Assembly: GCA_027484685.1 (NCBI GenBank)
Contig: JAIXSO010000009.1
Span: 1 to 55,728, forward strand
DNA: 55,728 bases
Reading direction: 5' to 3'
Source of the DNA: Bacteroidota bacterium
Lineage (GTDB): Bacteria; Bacteroidota; Bacteroidia; UKL13-3
Shown: in pieces, positions 25,954 through 34,494 of the stretch
Numbering within the stretch: position 1 is the first letter of the stretch
Layout: every line of letters begins with the position of its first letter
Notes under the pieces: model-generated
What the model saw: the letters and a program-made list of their open reading frames with translations, nothing else
Told to the model about the DNA's origin: nothing
The model's database searches: none
Position numbers and translations under genes: made by a program

Positions 25954-25967
25954 CAGATTGATATTGA

Positions 25968-26558
25968 TTATTTTACAGTGATGACATTTTTGTAAATGTC
26001 TTCATACATTACTTTAACGCCATCTTGCAAAACAGAAACTATTTCTTTTGCTTTGGTAGTAGATTTTTCGCTATACACCACATTATCAATAATTTTCACT
26101 TTTTCTCCATTTAAATAAATAACAGCTTGGTATCTAATTTCGGCTTGCACTTCCACTGTTGAGGTAGTACTTGAAGAATTTTTATTGGCATAAGTTGAAT
26201 TATTGGTAACACTTTTTCTGTTCCAACCTGGTTTAACTTTTACAATGTTTAAGTAAATACCTTCGTTGACGAATAAATCAGAAAAACTTACAGAATTGTA
26301 AGTTGTGTTAAATGTGTTAATTGCGGCAGTATGTAACGATTTTTTAAATTGTAACACCTCCATTTTTAGTAAACCTGCCGATCGAATATAAAATGAATCT
26401 TCAATGGCATCACCAAAACGAATGCTAATATTGGTATTAGATTTTTCATAGTAAGCTTCTATAAAAGGCTTTGTTTCAAAATAAGTAGTTTTGGGTAAGC
26501 TACAAGCAGAAAGTAAAAGCACTGAGGCTATAAAAATCCATTGTGTTTTTTTCATCAC
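25968..26558 (-). CDS. Hypothetical lipoprotein
   Basis: A 196-residue protein with a signal peptide and lipobox LLSACS (Cys at about residue 19). The rest is beta-rich with a KPGWNRKSVTN stretch and ends VMYEDIYKN. No family is recognised. It converges with the SDR gene, with 14 bases between the stops and no obvious terminator, and is followed on the other side by the TPP riboswitch region. Confidence 0.7.
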   Translation of the reverse strand: MMKKTQWIFIASVLLLSACSLPKTTYFETKPFIEAYYEKSNTNISIRFGDAIEDSFYIRSAGLLKMEVLQFKKSLHTAAINTFNTTYNSVSFSDLFVNEGIYLNIVKVKPGWNRKSVTNNSTYANKNSSSTTSTVEVQAEIRYQAVIYLNGEKVKIIDNVVYSEKSTTKAKEIVSVLQDGVKVMYEDIYKNVITVK

Positions 26559-26655
26559 TATTTTTTGAATTATTATGGCAAGTTATACCTATAAAAAACT
26601 TCTTTAAGTTGACATTTATCAAATAACAGTTCTACAGTATTCAATTAATATTGCA

Positions 26656-26744
26656 ATGTCTTTAGGGGTGGCCATTTAATAGTGGTCTGAGATTACACCC
26701 TCTGAACCTGATCGAGGTAATGCTCGCGAAGGGAATAGACCACC
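26656..26744 (+). ncRNA. TPP riboswitch (THI element)
   Basis: The conserved elements are in order: GGGGTG (26665-26670), CTGAGA (26687-26692), ACACCCTCTGAACCTGATC, the GGTAATGC core and the closing GCGAAGGGAA. P2 pairs GGGTG with CACCC, and P1 can form from GTCT (26658-26661) with AGAC (26737-26740). The 3' part AGACCAC (26737-26743) is also complementary to GTGGTCT (26682-26688), an alternative pairing that excludes P1 and P3. No terminator follows in the 130 bases to the start codon, so control may be translational. Confidence 0.93.
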
Positions 26745-26873
26745 AATGCATTTTTTATTATTTAGCTAGCCGCAAAAGTGCATTTTGGGTTTTTCATTCA
26801 GAGTTAGATAAACAATTTATAGCCACTAACAGCCCCTGTTTTTGGTTTTGTTTAATCTTTCAATTTAACAAAA

Positions 26874-29057
26874 ATGTTAAAAAAATTTATTGCCGCAGGC
26901 ACATTCATGGCTGTAAGCCAAATGGTTGCCGCACAAACTGACAGTTTAAAAACTAAAACAGATCTTCAAGAAGTAGTAGTGTTGGGAACAAAAGCTCAAG
27001 CCAACAATCCAATTACATTTCAAAATTTAAACAAAAAGGAAATTGACAAACAAAATTTTGGTCAAGATTTACCTTTTTTGTTAAACCTAACACCCTCAAC
27101 GGTAATTAGTTCTGATGCTGGCGCAGGCGTAGGTTACACAGGAATAAGAATTAGGGGAACCGACCCAACAAGAACCAATGTTACCATTAATGGAGTACCA
27201 ATTAACGATGCAGAAAGCCACGGAACATTTTGGGTAAATATGCCCGACATGGCATCATCTTCGCAAAATATTCAGGTTCAGCGAGGAGTTGGAACATCAA
27301 GTAATGGCGCAGGTGCTTTTGGTGCCAGTATTAATATACAAACTGATGGTTTAAACCCTAATGCGTATGCCGAAATATCGAGTGGTTATGGTTCATTTAA
27401 CACTTGGAAAAATACAGTAAAGGCAGGTTCTGGATTACTTTCAAACAATTGGGCATTTGATGCACGACTTTCAAAAATTACAAGCGATGGATTTATTGAT
27501 CGCGCGAGTTCTGATTTGAAATCGTTTTTTGTGTCGGCTGCACGTTATGGTAAAAAAAGTATTTTTAAGGTAAATGTGTTTTCTGGCAAAGAAAAAACTT
27601 ACCAAGCTTGGAATGGAATTTCGGAGGATTTGTTAAAAGCTGGAAACCGAACTCATAATGATTTTACATACCCAAATCAAACTGATAATTACCAACAAGA
27701 TTATTATCAAATGTTTTATACTTATCAATTCACTAAGCACATAAAAGCAAATATTGGTTTGCATTACACTTATGGCCGTGGTTATTATGAAGAGTATAGA
27801 GAAGGCGATAAATTTAGTACATACAAATTGAAAGATACATTATTTGTATTGAATAATAAAGTTATTGATACAATAACTAGTGGCAATTTTGTGCGCAGAC
27901 GTTGGTTAGATAATGATTTTTATGGAACAGTATTTTCGTTTGTTTACGAAAAAAATAAATTAAACATAACTATAGGCGGAGGTTTAAATCAATACGATGG
28001 TCGCCATTATGGCGAATTAATTTGGAGCCAATACGCTATGGATGGAAATATTAATGATCGATTTTATAACGGAAATTCCACCAAAACAGATTTTAATATT
28101 TATGGAAAAGCCACTTATAAATTAACAAATAAATTGGATGGGTTTGTTGATTTACAACAACGCACTATCAATTATAAAGCAAAGGGAGAAGATTTAAACA
28201 ATGGCGTTTATCTGCCCTATAATATTAATTTAAATTTCAACTTTTTTAACCCTAAAGCAGGCTTAACGTATTCTGTTCAAAAAAACGCAAATATTTATGC
28301 TTATGTAGGTGTAGCCAATAAAGAACCTGTGCGTAACGATATTATTCAAGCAAACCCTTTGAATTTACCCAAACCGGAACAATTAATAAACTATGAGTTT
28401 GGTTTTAGGAAAAATTGGAAAAAGTCGGCCTTTAGTGCAAATATTTATTATATGGATTATAGAAACCAATTAATAACAACAGGGCAAATAAATGATGTAG
28501 GTGCATATAACCGTGTTAACGTGCCAAATAGTTATCGCGCAGGAATTGAACTAACAGCAGGTTTGCAATTGATTAAAAACCTAAAATGGCAAACTACATT
28601 TACCTACAGTCAAAATAAAATAAAAGAGTTTACTGAATTTGTAGACGATTGGGATAACATAGGGAGACAAATTCAAACCCAACATAAAGATGTTAGTATT
28701 GCATTTTCTCCAGACATAATTGGATCATCTATATTTACTTATTCGCCATTTGAAAAATGCGACATTGATTTTATTTCTAAATATGTTGGTAAACAATACT
28801 TAGATAATACTGAAAATGATAACCGGAAAATTGATGCGTTTTTTGTAAATGATATGAGGGTAACTTATGGTTTAACTGTAAAAGGAATGTTTAAATACAT
28901 TGGGTTAGGATTACAAGTAAACAATATTTTTAATGAATTATACGCGCCTAATGGTTATACTTTCAGTGGTTATAGTGGAGGAGTAAGAGGAGATTATAAC
29001 TTTTATTATCCACAGGCAGGAACAAACTTTTTAACCAATTTGGTTTTGAAGTTCTAA
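26874..29057 (+). CDS. TonB-dependent outer membrane receptor, predicted thiamin-related
   Basis: A 727-residue receptor with a signal peptide (1 to about 21, ending VAAQ). The region after it (DLQEVVVLGTKA) fits a TonB box. A plug domain (about 45-165) follows, with TGIRIRGTDPTRTNVTINGVPIND, then a beta-barrel ending in a typical aromatic-terminal strand (NFLTNLVLKF). The TPP riboswitch in its leader predicts repression when thiamin pyrophosphate is abundant. Bacteroidota have such receptors (called Omr1 in comparative genomic work) proposed for uptake of thiamin or a precursor. The substrate is inferred from regulation only. It is transcribed alone. Confidence 0.92.
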   Translation: MLKKFIAAGTFMAVSQMVAAQTDSLKTKTDLQEVVVLGTKAQANNPITFQNLNKKEIDKQNFGQDLPFLLNLTPSTVISSDAGAGVGYTGIRIRGTDPTRTNVTINGVPINDAESHGTFWVNMPDMASSSQNIQVQRGVGTSSNGAGAFGASINIQTDGLNPNAYAEISSGYGSFNTWKNTVKAGSGLLSNNWAFDARLSKITSDGFIDRASSDLKSFFVSAARYGKKSIFKVNVFSGKEKTYQAWNGISEDLLKAGNRTHNDFTYPNQTDNYQQDYYQMFYTYQFTKHIKANIGLHYTYGRGYYEEYREGDKFSTYKLKDTLFVLNNKVIDTITSGNFVRRRWLDNDFYGTVFSFVYEKNKLNITIGGGLNQYDGRHYGELIWSQYAMDGNINDRFYNGNSTKTDFNIYGKATYKLTNKLDGFVDLQQRTINYKAKGEDLNNGVYLPYNINLNFNFFNPKAGLTYSVQKNANIYAYVGVANKEPVRNDIIQANPLNLPKPEQLINYEFGFRKNWKKSAFSANIYYMDYRNQLITTGQINDVGAYNRVNVPNSYRAGIELTAGLQLIKNLKWQTTFTYSQNKIKEFTEFVDDWDNIGRQIQTQHKDVSIAFSPDIIGSSIFTYSPFEKCDIDFISKYVGKQYLDNTENDNRKIDAFFVNDMRVTYGLTVKGMFKYIGLGLQVNNIFNELYAPNGYTFSGYSGGVRGDYNFYYPQAGTNFLTNLVLKF

Positions 29058-29074
29058 AAAAATATATATATAAA

Positions 29075-29105
29075 AAAAACCGCTTGTGGCTAGCAAGCGG
29101 TTTTT
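29075..29105 (+). terminator. Intrinsic terminator after the TonB receptor
   Basis: AAAAACCGCTTG pairs with CAAGCGGTTTTT over a 7-base loop, and a T-run follows. Confidence 0.85.
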
Positions 29106-29273
29106 AATTGAACAAAATTTAAGCCTATGAAAAACTATTTAATTAGTTAGTAGCCACTACAAATGTAAAAACTCGCAGCATATTTACAACCACTCACATA
29201 AAAAAACTTGCGCTTAACATGCGACATTTGTGTAAAAACATAATAATCAATTAAATAAAATTTTGTTTTTTGA

Positions 29274-30360
29274 TTAGTTTCCAGAGTTTTCCATTAAAAA
29301 AGCCTTTACAAATAAGTCTAAATCACCATCCATAAGGGCTTGAACGTTACTAGTTTCTGTATCAGTTCTTAAATCTTTAACTAATTTATAAGGGTGCATT
29401 ACATAATTTCTTATTTGACTACCCCATTCTATTTTACGCTTTCCTGCTTCTACTTTATCTTTTTCTTCATTGCGTTTACGCAACTCAATTTCGTAAAGCT
29501 GCGACTTTAACATTTTCATAGCACGCTCTTTATTAGCACTTTGTGAGCGATCTACTTGACATACAATTACTATACCTGAAGGCTTATGAGTTAGTTGAAC
29601 TTTGGTTTCAACCTTATTTACATTCTGACCGCCCGCACCACCAGAACGAGATGTTTGAATTTCTATATCAGCATCCTTTATTTCTATTTCAATGGTGTCG
29701 TCAATAATTGGATAACAATAAACCGATGCAAAACTGGTGTGTCTGCGTGCATTACTATCGAAAGGAGAAATACGAACCAACCTATGAACGCCATTTTCGC
29801 CTTTTAAAAAGCCATAAGCAAAATCTCCAGTAACTTCTATGCTGCACGATTTAATTCCAGCACCATCGCCCGCTTGTTCATCCACCACCGATGCTTTAAA
29901 GCCTTTTTTGTCAGCATACATAATGTACATACGCATCAACATCTCTGCCCAATCTTGACTTTCGGTTCCGCCTGCGCCTGAGTTAATATTAATTACGCAA
30001 TTAAACTGATCTTCTTCGGCACTCAGCATATTTTTAAACTCAAGCTCTTCAACCGTTTTGGTAGTTTGTTCAAAGTTTAAATCTAGTTCTTCTTCACTTA
30101 CTTCATCAGCTTGGTAAAATTCGTAAAGAACAGCCAAGTCATCTACTTTGGCTCTTGCTTCGGCAAAACCATCTGTCCATATTTTTTTTTGTTTAATGCC
30201 TTTTAGAACTGATTCTGCTCTTTTAGGATTATCCCAAAAACTAGGTTCGTGGGTTAGGTTTTCTTCCTCGTCTATTTGGTGTAATTTGGTGGCAACGTCA
30301 AAGATACCTCCTCAGTGCTTCCACTCTTTCGTCCAAATTTTTTAATTGATCGCTTGTCAT
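29274..30360 (-). CDS. prfB: Peptide chain release factor 2, with programmed +1 frameshift
   Basis: RF2 in two overlapping frames. The first is a 20-codon frame starting at ATG 30360 (MTSDQLKNL) and ending CTT TGA (UGA at 30300-30298). A +1 slip on CTT-T lets reading continue as [10 protein letters not shown] into the 287-residue main frame, giving about 361 residues, normal for RF2. Key motifs are in the main frame: the GGQ loop ([13 protein letters not shown]) and the SPFDS codon-recognition tripeptide ([19 protein letters not shown]). RF2 reads UGA, so scarcity of RF2 raises frameshifting and restores its level. Annotation from the main frame alone would miss the N-terminal 75 residues. 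Confidence 0.95.
30298..30312 (-). promoter_or_regulatory. RF2 recoding signal (Shine-Dalgarno-like AGGAGG + CTTTGA)
   Basis: On the minus strand AGGAGG (30312-30307), TAT, then CTT TGA. The spacing of a strong internal Shine-Dalgarno to the slippery CTTTGA matches the classical RF2 autoregulatory site. Confidence 0.92.
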
Positions 30361-30539
30361 AGTTGGCAAAAGTAAGTTTTTAGCCACAGATTACACAGAT
30401 GCCGCAGATTTATTAAAAAAGTAATAGCTTGTTAAAGGCAATTTTTTCAATTTCCAAATTTTTCAATCTTGTAATTCAATCCCACTTATCAACATTTTTT
30501 AACCAAAAAAACTAAAATTAACCTACCTTTGCGCCTTTA
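30361..30539. other. Intergenic region between prfB and der
   Basis: Divergent gap of 179 bases. It holds a repeat-like stretch around 30381-30411 (GCCACAGATTACACAGATGC), a motif commonly scattered through bacterial genomes. It also holds the der promoter: TACCTTTG at 30524-30531. Only 8 bases then separate the -7 box from the der ATG, so the transcript may be nearly leaderless. Confidence 0.5.
30524..30531 (+). promoter_or_regulatory. der -7 promoter box
   Basis: TACCTTTG fits TAnnTTTG. The expected start of transcription is about 7 bases on, at most one or two bases before the der ATG at 30540. Confidence 0.55.
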
Positions 30540-31853
30540 ATGGGAAATATAGTAGCAATAGTAGGAAGACCAAATGTTGGAAAATCAACACTTTTTAATC
30601 GCTTAACAGGCAATAAGCACGCCATTGTTGACGATTTTAGTGGCGTAACGCGCGATAGACATTATGGCAAAGCCGAGTGGCTTGATAAAGAGTATAATGT
30701 AATTGATACAGGTGGGTATGTGCCAAATAGTGCCGATATTTTTGAATCGGCCATTCGTAACCAAGTAAAAATAGCTATTCAAGAAGCCGATGTGCTTTTA
30801 TTTATGGTGGATGTGGCAGTTGGCATAACCGATTTAGATACTGAGCTATCAATTATGTTGCGTAAAAGCAAAAAACCAGTTTTATTGGTTGTAAATAAGG
30901 TAGATAATAGCAACCGTCAGTTAGATGCACACGAGTTTTGGGCTTTAGGTTTCGATAATATTTACAATATTTCATCAGCAAGTGGTTCAGGAACCGGTGA
31001 TTTGCTTGATGAGGCCATGAAACATTTAACTTTTGAAGACCAAGATACCGATGTAGATGAAGTTGATTTACCTAAAATAGCTATTATTGGTAGGCCAAAT
31101 GTGGGAAAATCGAGTTTGGTAAATGCATTATTAGGTCAAGAAAGAAATATAGTAACCGATGTAGCCGGAACCACCCGCGATGCCATTAACTCGCATTACA
31201 AATTATTTGATAAAGAATTTGTATTAATAGATACAGCTGGAATTCGCAGAAAAAATCGCGTTTCAGAAGACTTAGAGTTTTACTCAGTAATGCGTAGTAT
31301 CAAAGCATTAGAAGATTGCGATGTAACGGTTTTGGTTATTGATGCTACCGTTGGTTTAGATAACCAAGATATGAACTTGGTTTCATTGGCAGTAAAAAAC
31401 AATAAAGGTCTTGTTATTTTGGTTAACAAGTGGGATTTAATAGAAAAAGATACCAAAACCTCGCTTGAATACGAAAAAGTAATACGTGAAAAACTAAAAC
31501 CGTTTAGCGATGTGCCTATTGTGTTTACATCGGCAGTTACCAAACAACGTATTTTTAAGGCCATTGAAGAAGCATTGCACGTAGCTGAAAACAGAAAACG
31601 CAAAATTTCGACTAGTAAATTCAATGAGTATATTTTAGATAAAATAGAAAATTACCCGCCACCAAGTGTAAAAGGTAAGTTTGTAAAAATAAAATATGCT
31701 ACGCAATTGCCAGGCCGTAGTCCTCGTTTTGCCTTTTTCTGTAACCATCCACAATATGTAACCGATTCGTATAAACGTTATATTGAGAACAAAATTAGAG
31801 AAGAGTATGACTTTAAGGGAGTTCCAATAATTATTTATATGAGAGAAAAATAA
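30540..31853 (+). CDS. der: Ribosome biogenesis GTPase Der (EngA)
   Basis: A 437-residue tandem GTPase for 50S maturation. Two G domains: GRPNVGKSTLF (about 8-18) with DTGGYVP and NKVD, and GRPNVGKSSLV (about 182-192) with DTAGIRRK and NKWDLI. A C-terminal KH-like domain (about 350-437) ends VPIIIYMREK. Length and order match the family exactly. The gene has its own promoter and probably no 5' leader. Confidence 0.97.
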   Translation: MGNIVAIVGRPNVGKSTLFNRLTGNKHAIVDDFSGVTRDRHYGKAEWLDKEYNVIDTGGYVPNSADIFESAIRNQVKIAIQEADVLLFMVDVAVGITDLDTELSIMLRKSKKPVLLVVNKVDNSNRQLDAHEFWALGFDNIYNISSASGSGTGDLLDEAMKHLTFEDQDTDVDEVDLPKIAIIGRPNVGKSSLVNALLGQERNIVTDVAGTTRDAINSHYKLFDKEFVLIDTAGIRRKNRVSEDLEFYSVMRSIKALEDCDVTVLVIDATVGLDNQDMNLVSLAVKNNKGLVILVNKWDLIEKDTKTSLEYEKVIREKLKPFSDVPIVFTSAVTKQRIFKAIEEALHVAENRKRKISTSKFNEYILDKIENYPPPSVKGKFVKIKYATQLPGRSPRFAFFCNHPQYVTDSYKRYIENKIREEYDFKGVPIIIYMREK

Positions 31854-31871
31854 AAATTTTTTTGTTTATAT

Positions 31872-31901
31872 TTTGTTATTAACAAAACAATCATATATTT
31901 G
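31872..31901 (+). promoter_or_regulatory. Promoter of small lipoprotein gene
   Basis: TTTG (31872-31875), 18 bases of spacing and TATATTTG (31894-31901), a full match to the Bacteroidota -33/-7 pattern. Confidence 0.75.
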
Positions 31902-31942
31902 CACCCGAATTAGAAAATCAAACAATTTAAAATCAAAACAAA

Positions 31943-32167
31943 ATGAAAAAAGTATTATCAATCGTTGCCGCTTCTGCTATGTTAGCTATCGTAGCTTGTG
32001 GTCCTTCTGCTGAAGAAAAAGCTAAAATGGAAGCTCAAAAACAAGCTGATTCAATCGCTGCTGCTACTCGCGCTGCTGATTCATTAGCTGCTTTAGAAAA
32101 CACTATGGTTGACACAACTGCTGTTTCTGCTGATACAGCTGCTGCTACAACTGAAGCTGCTCACTAA
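31943..32167 (+). CDS. Small alanine-rich lipoprotein
   Basis: A 74-residue protein with signal peptide and lipobox AIVACG (Cys at residue 19). The mature part is a short helix rich in Ala, Asp and Glu (SAEEKAKMEAQKQADSIAAATRAADSLAALE), then a Thr/Ala tail. It is expected to be a periplasm-facing anchored helix, loosely Lpp-like, with function unknown. Strong promoter and terminator on both sides and regular codon use suggest high expression. Confidence 0.75.
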   Translation: MKKVLSIVAASAMLAIVACGPSAEEKAKMEAQKQADSIAAATRAADSLAALENTMVDTTAVSADTAAATTEAAH

Positions 32168-32197
32168 TTTTTTCTTTCAAACAGAAACAAATTATTT

Positions 32198-32238
32198 AAA
32201 AATGCCATACTTTTAAAAGTGTGGCATTTTTATTTTAT
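32198..32238 (+). terminator. Intrinsic terminator after the small lipoprotein gene
   Basis: AAAATGCCATACTTTT pairs with AAAAGTGTGGCATTTT, and T-rich sequence follows. Confidence 0.85.
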
Positions 32239-32289
32239 ACTAGTTTGATTATCAACTAATAAAAAAGTGAATTATTTGCGAATAACTTT

Positions 32290-32318
32290 TTTGTTTTTAT
32301 AAAAAAAAAGTACATTCG
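32290..32318 (+). promoter_or_regulatory. rpmH promoter
   Basis: TTTG (32290-32293), 17 bases, then TACATTCG (one base from TAnnTTTG), 21 bases before the rpmH ATG. Confidence 0.5.
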
Positions 32319-32339
32319 CAGTCCTAAAAAATTAAGCTA

Positions 32340-32501
32340 ATGGCACAACGTACATACCAACCATCGGTAAGAAAAAGAAGAAACAAACACGGTTTCCGTA
32401 AAAGAATGGAATCTGCTGCGGGCAGAAAGGTTATTGCTGCACGTAGAGCACGTGGTAGAAAAAGATTAACTGTATCTGACGAAAAACGTCACAAAAAATA
32501 G
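32340..32501 (+). CDS. rpmH: 50S ribosomal protein L34
   Basis: A 53-residue, very basic protein starting at ATG 32340. The sequence [19 protein letters not shown] followed by a [16 protein letters not shown] pattern is the universal L34 signature. It is too short for usual ORF length cut-offs. It precedes rnpA by 144 bases, as in most bacteria. A structured element lies between them. Confidence 0.97.
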   Translation: MAQRTYQPSVRKRRNKHGFRKRMESAAGRKVIAARRARGRKRLTVSDEKRHKK

Positions 32502-32502
32502 A

Positions 32503-32560
32503 AAACCTAATCCCGAGTTTTACGCCTTAGGTTTAAAATTCGGGATTTGTTTTTTATTTT
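32503..32560 (+). terminator. rpmH-rnpA terminator hairpin with alternative pairing
   Basis: Stem AATCCCGAGTTTTA (32509-32522) with TAAAATTCGGGATT (32534-32547), one G-T pair, then a T-rich run. AAACCTAA (32503-32510) can also pair with TTAGGTTT (32527-32534). The two pairings overlap at bases 32509-32510 and 32534 and are interleaved, so they compete. Confidence 0.75.
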
Positions 32561-32645
32561 GTTAAGCACACATGGTAATTAGCATGTGTTTTTTTGTTTA
32601 TATACAACTCATTTCCAATTAAATAATTACATCATTAGTTTTAAG

Positions 32646-33059
32646 ATGAAATATCGTTTTCCTAAAAAAGAAAAAGTGGTATCGCTTAAAATTATCAATG
32701 CTCTTTTTGAAAAAACTGCACATAATATTTTTGTGTTTCCTTTCAAAATCTCTCTAATTTTTTTATCAGACCAAGAGGTTTCAAGCCAAGTTTTAATTAT
32801 TGTTCCTAAACGTAATTTTAAAAAAGCGGTAGATAGAAACAGGATAAAACGACAGATTAGAGAAATTTATCGCTTAAACAAAGGCCCTTTTTTACAGCAT
32901 TTAAAATCTTCACAAGTTCAAGTGGCTATTTCTATAGCATTTGTTGGAAAAACTGAATTGGAATACGCCAAAGCCAATCAGGCATTTATTAAAGTACTTA
33001 AACAGTTAGCTGATTATATTGAAAAAAATAGTACAAGCGCCATTCATACTGCTAATTAA
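32646..33059 (+). CDS. rnpA: Ribonuclease P protein component
   Basis: About 137 residues from ATG 32646 ([10 protein letters not shown]). An upstream in-frame start at 32586 would add an unlikely hydrophobic leader. The RNR motif is clear: [18 protein letters not shown] (about residues 60-77), the RNA-binding loop of the P protein. It assists the RNA subunit in tRNA 5' end maturation. Downstream yidD starts inside this gene, the usual arrangement. Confidence 0.93.
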   Translation: MKYRFPKKEKVVSLKIINALFEKTAHNIFVFPFKISLIFLSDQEVSSQVLIIVPKRNFKKAVDRNRIKRQIREIYRLNKGPFLQHLKSSQVQVAISIAFVGKTELEYAKANQAFIKVLKQLADYIEKNSTSAIHTAN

Positions 33060-33240
33060 AATTTATCAGCATGTGGTTTCGCCATATTTGCCCAATGCTT
33101 GTAGGTATAATCCTACTTGTAGTCAATATGCCATTGAGGCACTAAATAAGCATGGTGTGTTTAAAGGTTTGTATTTGGCTATTAAGCGCATCAGTTCCTG
33201 CCATCCATGGGGTGGAAGCGGTTTTGACCCTGTGCCATAA
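33019..33240 (+). CDS. yidD: Membrane protein insertion efficiency factor YidD
   Basis: A 73-residue membrane-associated protein. The family core [15 protein letters not shown] and the [14 protein letters not shown] end are both present. It starts at TTG 33019, overlapping rnpA by 41 bases. It supports YidC-mediated insertion, but no yidC is in the window. Confidence 0.95.
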   Translation: MKKIVQAPFILLIKIYQHVVSPYLPNACRYNPTCSQYAIEALNKHGVFKGLYLAIKRISSCHPWGGSGFDPVP

Positions 33241-33310
33241 CTAACCTTACACTTAAAGTTTTATTAATAAAATCATTTATTTGTGGTTAACTTAAACCAA
33301 TGTTTAAAGT

Positions 33311-33318
33311 TATTTTTG
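33311..33318 (+). promoter_or_regulatory. ppa -7 promoter box
   Basis: TATTTTTG fits TAnnTTTG and lies 20 bases before the ppa ATG. No clear -33 element at the expected distance. Confidence 0.45.
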
Positions 33319-33338
33319 TAAAAAATATATAAATAAAA

Positions 33339-33881
33339 ATGGCGAATTTTAACCCTTGGCACGATGTACATTTTGGAGACGATGCTCCAAACCACGTAAC
33401 AGCAATTATTGAAATACCAAAAGGCAGTAAAGGTAAATTTGAACTAGATAAAGAAAGCGGAATGCTAAAGTTAGATAGGGTTTTGTTTTCGGCTGTTCAC
33501 TATCCGGCCAATTATGGTTTTATTCCACAAACTTATTGCGATGATAAAGATCCATTAGATATTTTGGTTATAACTTCTATTGAATTACCTCAAATGTGTT
33601 TGATTGATGCCAAAGTTATTGGTGTAATGCGCATGGTTGATCAAGGCGAGGCCGATGATAAAATTATTGCGGTAGCACAAAACGACATGTCGGTTAATTA
33701 TATGAACGATATAAGTGAACTACCTCCACATACTTTAACTGAAATGCGCAGATTTTTTGAAGACTATAAAAAATTGGAGAACAAGGAAGTAAAAGTAGAA
33801 GATTTTTTGGGTAGGGAAGAAGCGTTAAAGATTATAGATGAAAGCATTGAGCTATATAAAACTACGTTTTTAAACAAATAA
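33339..33881 (+). CDS. ppa: Inorganic pyrophosphatase
   Basis: A 180-residue family I soluble enzyme that hydrolyses pyrophosphate to drive biosynthesis. Active-site motif [11 protein letters not shown] (about 67-77, metal-binding Asp residues) and [20 protein letters not shown] near the N-terminus are conserved, as is [10 protein letters not shown]. Length is normal. It forms a single gene after the rnpA-yidD pair. Confidence 0.96.
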   Translation: MANFNPWHDVHFGDDAPNHVTAIIEIPKGSKGKFELDKESGMLKLDRVLFSAVHYPANYGFIPQTYCDDKDPLDILVITSIELPQMCLIDAKVIGVMRMVDQGEADDKIIAVAQNDMSVNYMNDISELPPHTLTEMRRFFEDYKKLENKEVKVEDFLGREEALKIIDESIELYKTTFLNK

Positions 33882-33933
33882 TTAGGAGCCTTGTTGTAAA
33901 TTATTATATTGCCAATTCTAAACATAAAACAGA

Positions 33934-34494
33934 CTGAGAGTTCAACACAAATATAAAACCGAGGAAACACTGGTAGCCGATTTAAAGGAGAAAAACAGAG
34001 AAGCCTTTAGTTATTTATACGATAACTATTGCAGCGCTTTGTTTGGTGTTATCAATCGCATTGTGCAGTCGGAAGAAATTGCAAACGATGTTTTGCAAGA
34101 GGCTTTTGTAAAGATTTGGAAAAACCTACCATTTTACACCAGAGAAAAAGGAACACTTTATACCTGGATGCTGAATATTTGTAGGAATATGGCCATTGAT
34201 ACAGTTAGGTCTAAACAATATAAAAACGAAACTCAAAACCAAAGCATTGAAGATTTCGTAAGTGTAGTAGATCAAACAGAACAACTGCAATCAAAAGTTG
34301 ACCATATTGGCCTACGAAAAGTGCTTGATAAACTAAAACCAGAGCATTTAATACTTATAAATAAGGTTTATTTTGAAGGTTATACCCAAGAGGAAGTTTC
34401 TAAAGAACTAGGAATTCCGCATGGAACAGTAAAAACAAGGATTAGGGCTGCAATATTGCAATTAAGAGGAATATTGAATACAGATGAGCAATAG
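33934..34494 (+). CDS. ECF sigma factor with no standard start codon
   Basis: Sigma-70 family ECF factor of about 187 residues. Region 2 is complete only if reading begins upstream of the TTG at 34039: the frame gives EKNREAFSYLYDNYCSALFG before it. Region 2.3/2.4 (LYTWMLNICRNMAIDTVRS) and the region 4 helix-turn-helix (EGYTQEEVSKELGIPHGTVKTRIRAAI) are good. No ATG, GTG or TTG exists in frame between 34039 and the stop at 33925. The only near-standard candidate is CTG at 33934 (LRVQHKYKTEE), where homologues begin with M. The gene overlaps its anti-sigma partner by 11 bases. Confidence 0.85.
   Translation: MRVQHKYKTEETLVADLKEKNREAFSYLYDNYCSALFGVINRIVQSEEIANDVLQEAFVKIWKNLPFYTREKGTLYTWMLNICRNMAIDTVRSKQYKNETQNQSIEDFVSVVDQTEQLQSKVDHIGLRKVLDKLKPEHLILINKVYFEGYTQEEVSKELGIPHGTVKTRIRAAILQLRGILNTDEQ

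Noticed and set aside
30148-30345. 65-codon plus-strand frame
   Set aside because: It is antisense to the N-terminal part of RF2, which is explained by the frameshifted minus-strand gene.
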